From assembly GCA_001931535.1 (NCBI GenBank), contig CP016211.1, forward strand, positions 4,943,573-5,007,572: DNA of 64,000 bases, written 5' to 3'. This stretch comes from Minicystis rosea. GTDB lineage: Bacteria > Myxococcota_A > Polyangia > Polyangiales > Polyangiaceae. The notes beneath the pieces are model-generated. The model was given only the letters and a program-made list of their open reading frames with translations. It ran no database searches and was not told the origin of the DNA. Numbering within the stretch: position 1 is the stretch's first letter; each line of letters starts with the position of its first letter. Below are positions 61,423 through 64,000 of this stretch, piece by piece. Made by a program: the position numbers and the translations under genes.

Positions 61423-62283
61423 ATGACGACGCGAGCTCCCCTGCTTCTCTCCGCGGTGCTCGTTCACGCGACGGCTTCCGCGGGGTGCGCCGCGACATCG
61501 GACGCAGAAGTGGCAAGGGTCGCCGATGTCACCACCGCGGCGGTGATGGAGCCGCACACCACGATCGTCAACGCCGGCACGGCGTATGTAATGGTCGGCG
61601 GGCCCGACCGGCCAACGCCATGCACCTCCGGCGCCGACGCGGTGATCGTGGATCCCCAGCGCGGTGTCTCGAAGCCGATGGGCTGCGGTGGTCCCGCACC
61701 CGCGGGCAAGGTCGCGAAGAGCGCGCCGCCGTCCACCTGCGCCGAGGCGAAGGCCGTGAGCCCCGGCGGCGACGGGGAGCGCGCGCTCTACTTGGGCGGG
61801 CGCTACGTCAGCGTCTACTGCAAGGACATGGCAGAAAGCCCGATCGAATACCTGACCCTGCCGCGCGTGACCAATGTCTCGCGCTACGGTCAAGGCCCGA
61901 ACACCGCACCCGGCGGGCTCACCACCTCTTTCACCAAGGTCCGCTTCCACCCGGACACGCTCACCGTCGACTGGGAGGACGCCACCTTCGCATCGAGCAC
62001 GGGCTGGAACGCGTTCGGCAAGACGCAGCGCTCCTCCGTGGGCTGGGGTGTCGCGGGCGACTGCGTCGGCAATCACTCCGAGACGGGCTCCGCGCAGATC
62101 GATCTCCGCGGCACTCCCTTCGCCGTGGCGAAAGACCAGTTCTCCACCACCGGCTGGTTCCCAGCGGGCAGCGCGCGATACAGCACCGATCGCCAGGTGG
62201 TCACCCTCACCGGCGGCGGTTATTGCGGCCACACGGGGCCCAAGAGCCCGCGGCTCCAGCTCACCTGGATCGAGCCCGGATAG
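61423..62283 (+). CDS. Secreted GON-domain protein
   Basis: 286 residues from ATG 61423, after AAAGGA. A signal (LLLSAVLVHATASAGC) may be a weak lipobox. The rest carries the GON domain first seen in ADAMTS metalloproteases: STCAEAKAVSPGGDGERALY, YLGGRYVSVYCKDMAESPIE, EYLTLPRVTNVSRYGQGP, TTSFTKVRFHPDTLTVDWED, FASSTGWNAFGKTQRSS, WGVAGDCVGNHSETGSAQID and LRGTPFAVAKDQFSTTGWF. No protease domain is attached. The domain occurs in a few bacteria, mostly myxobacteria and actinobacteria; its ligand is not known. Confidence 0.8.
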   Translation: MTTRAPLLLSAVLVHATASAGCAATSDAEVARVADVTTAAVMEPHTTIVNAGTAYVMVGGPDRPTPCTSGADAVIVDPQRGVSKPMGCGGPAPAGKVAKSAPPSTCAEAKAVSPGGDGERALYLGGRYVSVYCKDMAESPIEYLTLPRVTNVSRYGQGPNTAPGGLTTSFTKVRFHPDTLTVDWEDATFASSTGWNAFGKTQRSSVGWGVAGDCVGNHSETGSAQIDLRGTPFAVAKDQFSTTGWFPAGSARYSTDRQVVTLTGGGYCGHTGPKSPRLQLTWIEPG

Positions 62284-62424
62284 CAGGAGCTCCTCCGCTG
62301 CGAGGGCGACGATCCGTCGCTGCGGTCGGATGGGCGCGTGGCGGCTCGGCTTCGTGAGGCCACACGCCTCGAAGCGACGCGGCTCGGTCTCGTCGCTCGG
62401 CGCATGACACATCGCTGCGTCCGC

Positions 62425-62475
62425 TGACATGTCAGCGCCTCCGCCTAACATGTCAGCGCCTCTCATGGACATGTC
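62425..62475. repeat. Three ACATGTC boxes at exact 21-bp spacing
   Basis: ACATGTC starts at 62427, 62448 and 62469. The first two are extended to the direct repeat ACATGTCAGCGCCT. Around box 1, TGACATGTCA is a perfect 10-bp palindrome. A degenerate fourth box may exist about 20 bases before the first. The 21-bp step is two helical turns, as in phased operators, but the site lies between the 3' ends of convergent genes. Confidence 0.55.
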
Positions 62476-62517
62476 GGGCGCACGTACAACGTCGCGCCCC
62501 AGCATGAACCTCGCCGC

Positions 62518-63363
62518 TCAGCTCGGCTGCGCGGGGAGATGAGCCGTCGTCAGCTCCCAAACTCGCTCTGCCAACACCGGATCGTACGCGATGCGTCGCG
62601 CTTCCCAGCGCTTCGGGCTCTCGAAGGCGACGCCGCTCTGCGACGAGACGTCGGGCTCGGTCAAATAGCGCACGACGTTCGCGGCCGAGCGCTCCGGCGT
62701 GGTGGCGATCATGGCGTACAGCGCGCGCGCCCACCACGGCTGCCGCGCGATCGTGTCGGTGACCGTCGGGCCGACACACGCGATCGCGATGCGCACGGGG
62801 GCTCCGCTCCAGCGACGCGCCGCCTCCTGCACGTGGAGGAAGCCGAGCACCTGCGACGACATGAGCGCGCGCATCAGCGTCCACCGCCGCCGCTCGAACT
62901 GAAGGTCGTCGAGATCGGGCACCAGGCCGGTCGGAGGCTTCGCCCCGACGTGAACGATGCGCCCGTCGCCCGACGCCGCGAGCGCATCGAAGAGCGCGAC
63001 GTTCAGCGCTGCCCGCGCGAAGTACTGCAGCCCGTACGCGAGCTCGAAGCCGTCGGCCGTTTCCTGGCGGCGGCGAGCGTGGAGATCGACGGTCATCGCC
63101 GAGTGCACGAGCCCGGAGATCGAAGGGCTCCGCGCGCGAATGCCGCGCACCGCGGCGGCGATGCTGGCGCGTGACAGGAGATCGGCCTGCAGCGCCTCGG
63201 CGGACGTGGCCCCGGCCTCCCGAAGCTGCTGCACGGTGCGCTGGGCGCGCTCGGCGTCGCGCCCGAGCACGAGGACGCGGGCGCCTCTCGCGGCCAGCGA
63301 CAGCGCCGCCGTCTTGCCGATGCCGCTCGTACCACCCACGAAGACGAAGTGCTTGTCGGTCAT
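62518..63363 (-). CDS. SDR-family protein lacking the catalytic triad
   Basis: 281 residues from ATG 63363. NAD(P)-binding motif HFVFVGGTSGIGKTAALSLA is intact, as is RGARVLVLGRDAERAQR. At the catalytic strand, however, the usual S-S/A reads DGRIVHVGAKPP (138-141), and the YxxxK helix reads RALMSSQVLGFLHVQEAARR, with Leu167 and Gln171 where Tyr and Lys should be. So the fold binds a cofactor but should not do standard SDR chemistry. Divergent from an AraC-type regulator 37 bases away. Confidence 0.8.
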   Translation of the reverse strand: MTDKHFVFVGGTSGIGKTAALSLAARGARVLVLGRDAERAQRTVQQLREAGATSAEALQADLLSRASIAAAVRGIRARSPSISGLVHSAMTVDLHARRRQETADGFELAYGLQYFARAALNVALFDALAASGDGRIVHVGAKPPTGLVPDLDDLQFERRRWTLMRALMSSQVLGFLHVQEAARRWSGAPVRIAIACVGPTVTDTIARQPWWARALYAMIATTPERSAANVVRYLTEPDVSSQSGVAFESPKRWEARRIAYDPVLAERVWELTTAHLPAQPS

Positions 63364-63375
63364 GGACCGTTCATG

Positions 63376-63423
63376 CCGGACGATGAGCCATCATACGTCC
63401 ATGAAGGTTGATTCATCGTCCGG
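63376..63423. promoter_or_regulatory. 11-bp perfect inverted repeat spanning the AraC start codon
   Basis: CCGGACGATGA (63376-63386) and TCATCGTCCGG (63413-63423) with a 26-base spacer, centred on 63399-63400 between the divergent SDR and AraC genes. Its position suits an autoregulatory operator. Confidence 0.5.
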
Positions 63424-64000
63424 CGCTGCCCTCACGGCCCTGCTCTCCCAGGTGCATCTCCACGCCAGCGCCTTCGGCGCGAGCGACCTCGGCGCCCCGT
63501 GGGGCGTCCGCACGGAGGGCATCGAAGCCCTCGGCGTGTACGTGGTGCTGCAAGGCTCGGCGGTGCTCGTCGTGCGCCGGCGTTCGGTCGATCTCGCCGC
63601 CGGCGACGTGGTGCTCGTGCGCGCTGGCGTCGCCCACGAGCTGAAGGACGCCCGCAGCACGCGCAGTGTGCCGTTCGAGCGGCTGCAACGCGCCGCCGAG
63701 GGGCGCGCGCGCCCGTTCCGCTGGGGTGGACGCGGGCCGCGCACCAGGCTCGTGTGCGGCGCGCTCGTGCTCGATGCGATCGACGGCGCGCTGTTCGCGG
63801 CGGCGCTGCCCACGCACGTGCACGTGAGCGCCGCGCGCGCGAGCCCGAGCCTGCGCAGCCTGCTCGATGGCCTCGCCCACGAGGTCGCCGACCCCGGCCT
63901 CGCAGCGCCGCTCGTGCTCACGCGCTTCGCCGAGCTCGTGTTCCTGCACGTGCTGCGCGCGTGCGCGGAGACCGACGCCGGCCCGCTCGGCTGGCTCCGC
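63401..64000 (+). CDS. AraC-type regulator, N-terminal cupin part (3' end outside window)
   Basis: ATG 63401 opens a frame that runs to the window end (200 codons). The visible sequence is the AraC-type cupin sensor: ALTALLSQVHLHASAFGASD, GVRTEGIEALGVYVVLQGSA, VDLAAGDVVLVRAGVAHEL and TRLVCGALVLDAIDGALFAA. The last part (SLRSLLDGLAHEVADPGLAA, LTRFAELVFLHVLRACAET) matches the helical linker ahead of the HTH domain, which should lie just beyond base 64000. Divergent from the SDR gene, with an 11-bp inverted repeat over the start. Confidence 0.8.
   Translation, partial: MKVDSSSGAALTALLSQVHLHASAFGASDLGAPWGVRTEGIEALGVYVVLQGSAVLVVRRRSVDLAAGDVVLVRAGVAHELKDARSTRSVPFERLQRAAEGRARPFRWGGRGPRTRLVCGALVLDAIDGALFAAALPTHVHVSAARASPSLRSLLDGLAHEVADPGLAAPLVLTRFAELVFLHVLRACAETDAGPLGWLR

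Noticed and set aside
62407..62475. Possible CRISPR remnant in the ACATGTC repeats
   Set aside because: Units are too short, spacers are only 7-14 bases, and there are no cas genes.
60619..62505. 628-codon minus-strand frame opposite the Kazal-like and GON genes
   Set aside because: No domain; its start (with a GADM repeat) is only the translation of the 21-bp DNA repeat.
1..64000. tRNA, rRNA and riboswitch genes
   Set aside because: No T-loop GGTTCGAATCC-type sequence, rRNA block or recognisable riboswitch core was seen while reading both strands; a covariance-model scan would be needed to be sure.

Overview
The window looks like chromosomal DNA of a large-genome myxobacterium (Myxococcota, most likely Polyangiales). 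The DNA is very GC-rich, so long shadow frames run opposite nearly every gene. The gene content fits that group: many secreted lipoproteins with Ser/Thr/Gly-rich linkers, FG-GAP/VCBS and RCC1 repeat proteins, a DUF1592/DUF1552 pair, an FHA protein with a proline-rich linker, SMI1/KNR4 proteins and many orphan genes. No rRNA, tRNA, CRISPR array, phage or transposase was recognised. The species assignment is inference; no marker gene is present.

Layout. 1-12 kb: the end of a pentapeptide-repeat protein, a flavin monooxygenase, a membrane protein, a frameshifted ferritin-like lipoprotein, an SMI1/KNR4 protein, an MBL-like protein, a nucleotidyltransferase-cupin pair, two orphans, a GNAT acetyltransferase and a protein with a histone-H1-like tail. 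12-25 kb: a minimal S24/S26 protein, a metallophosphoesterase, a 162-bp palindromic repeat element, an HD protein, an alpha/beta hydrolase, a frameshifted PcfJ-type gene, a HemN-like radical SAM enzyme, an RCC1 lipoprotein, a Spo0M-like protein and several orphans. 25-34 kb: a GST / AraC regulator / YbhB cluster on the minus strand, a membrane-tethered receiver protein, a microORF coupled to a HEAT protein, membrane proteins, a polysaccharide deacetylase and a second GST. 34-41 kb: a TIGR02960-type sigma factor followed by a DoxX protein, a ProX-type deacylase, a spermidine-synthase-like protein, a polytopic membrane protein and a tandem SMI1/KNR4 protein. 41-64 kb: three FG-GAP lipoproteins, an epimerase, a zinc ribbon-FHA protein, a patatin-like protein, a Cys-less class II amidotransferase, a PDZ lipoprotein, a SpoU methyltransferase, a divergent LysR/MDR-dehydrogenase pair, the DUF1592-DUF1552 operon, a GON-domain protein, and a divergent SDR/AraC pair cut by the window end.

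How genes work together. Most units are one to three genes. The clearest functional couplings are regulator-target pairs (LysR with the dehydrogenase, AraC with the SDR, sigma factor with DoxX) and translational couplings with overlapping start and stop codons (7416, 23590, 29927, 58704). At least twelve genes encode likely lipoproteins or exported proteins, so the region is rich in cell-envelope functions.

Points most worth following up: a bipartite promoter-like motif shared by three unrelated genes (11.7, 22.2 and 28.6 kb); the long-palindrome element at 13.1-13.3 kb; paired perfect 22-bp palindromes at 48.1-48.2 kb with a third near-copy at 46.1 kb; three ACATGTC boxes exactly 21 bp apart at 62.4 kb; enzyme-fold proteins that have lost catalytic residues (patatin Ser to Asn, amidotransferase without Cys2, SDR without its triad); and three genes broken by single small indels, one of them in a C run and one in a CG-repeat tract, which may be residual sequence errors.
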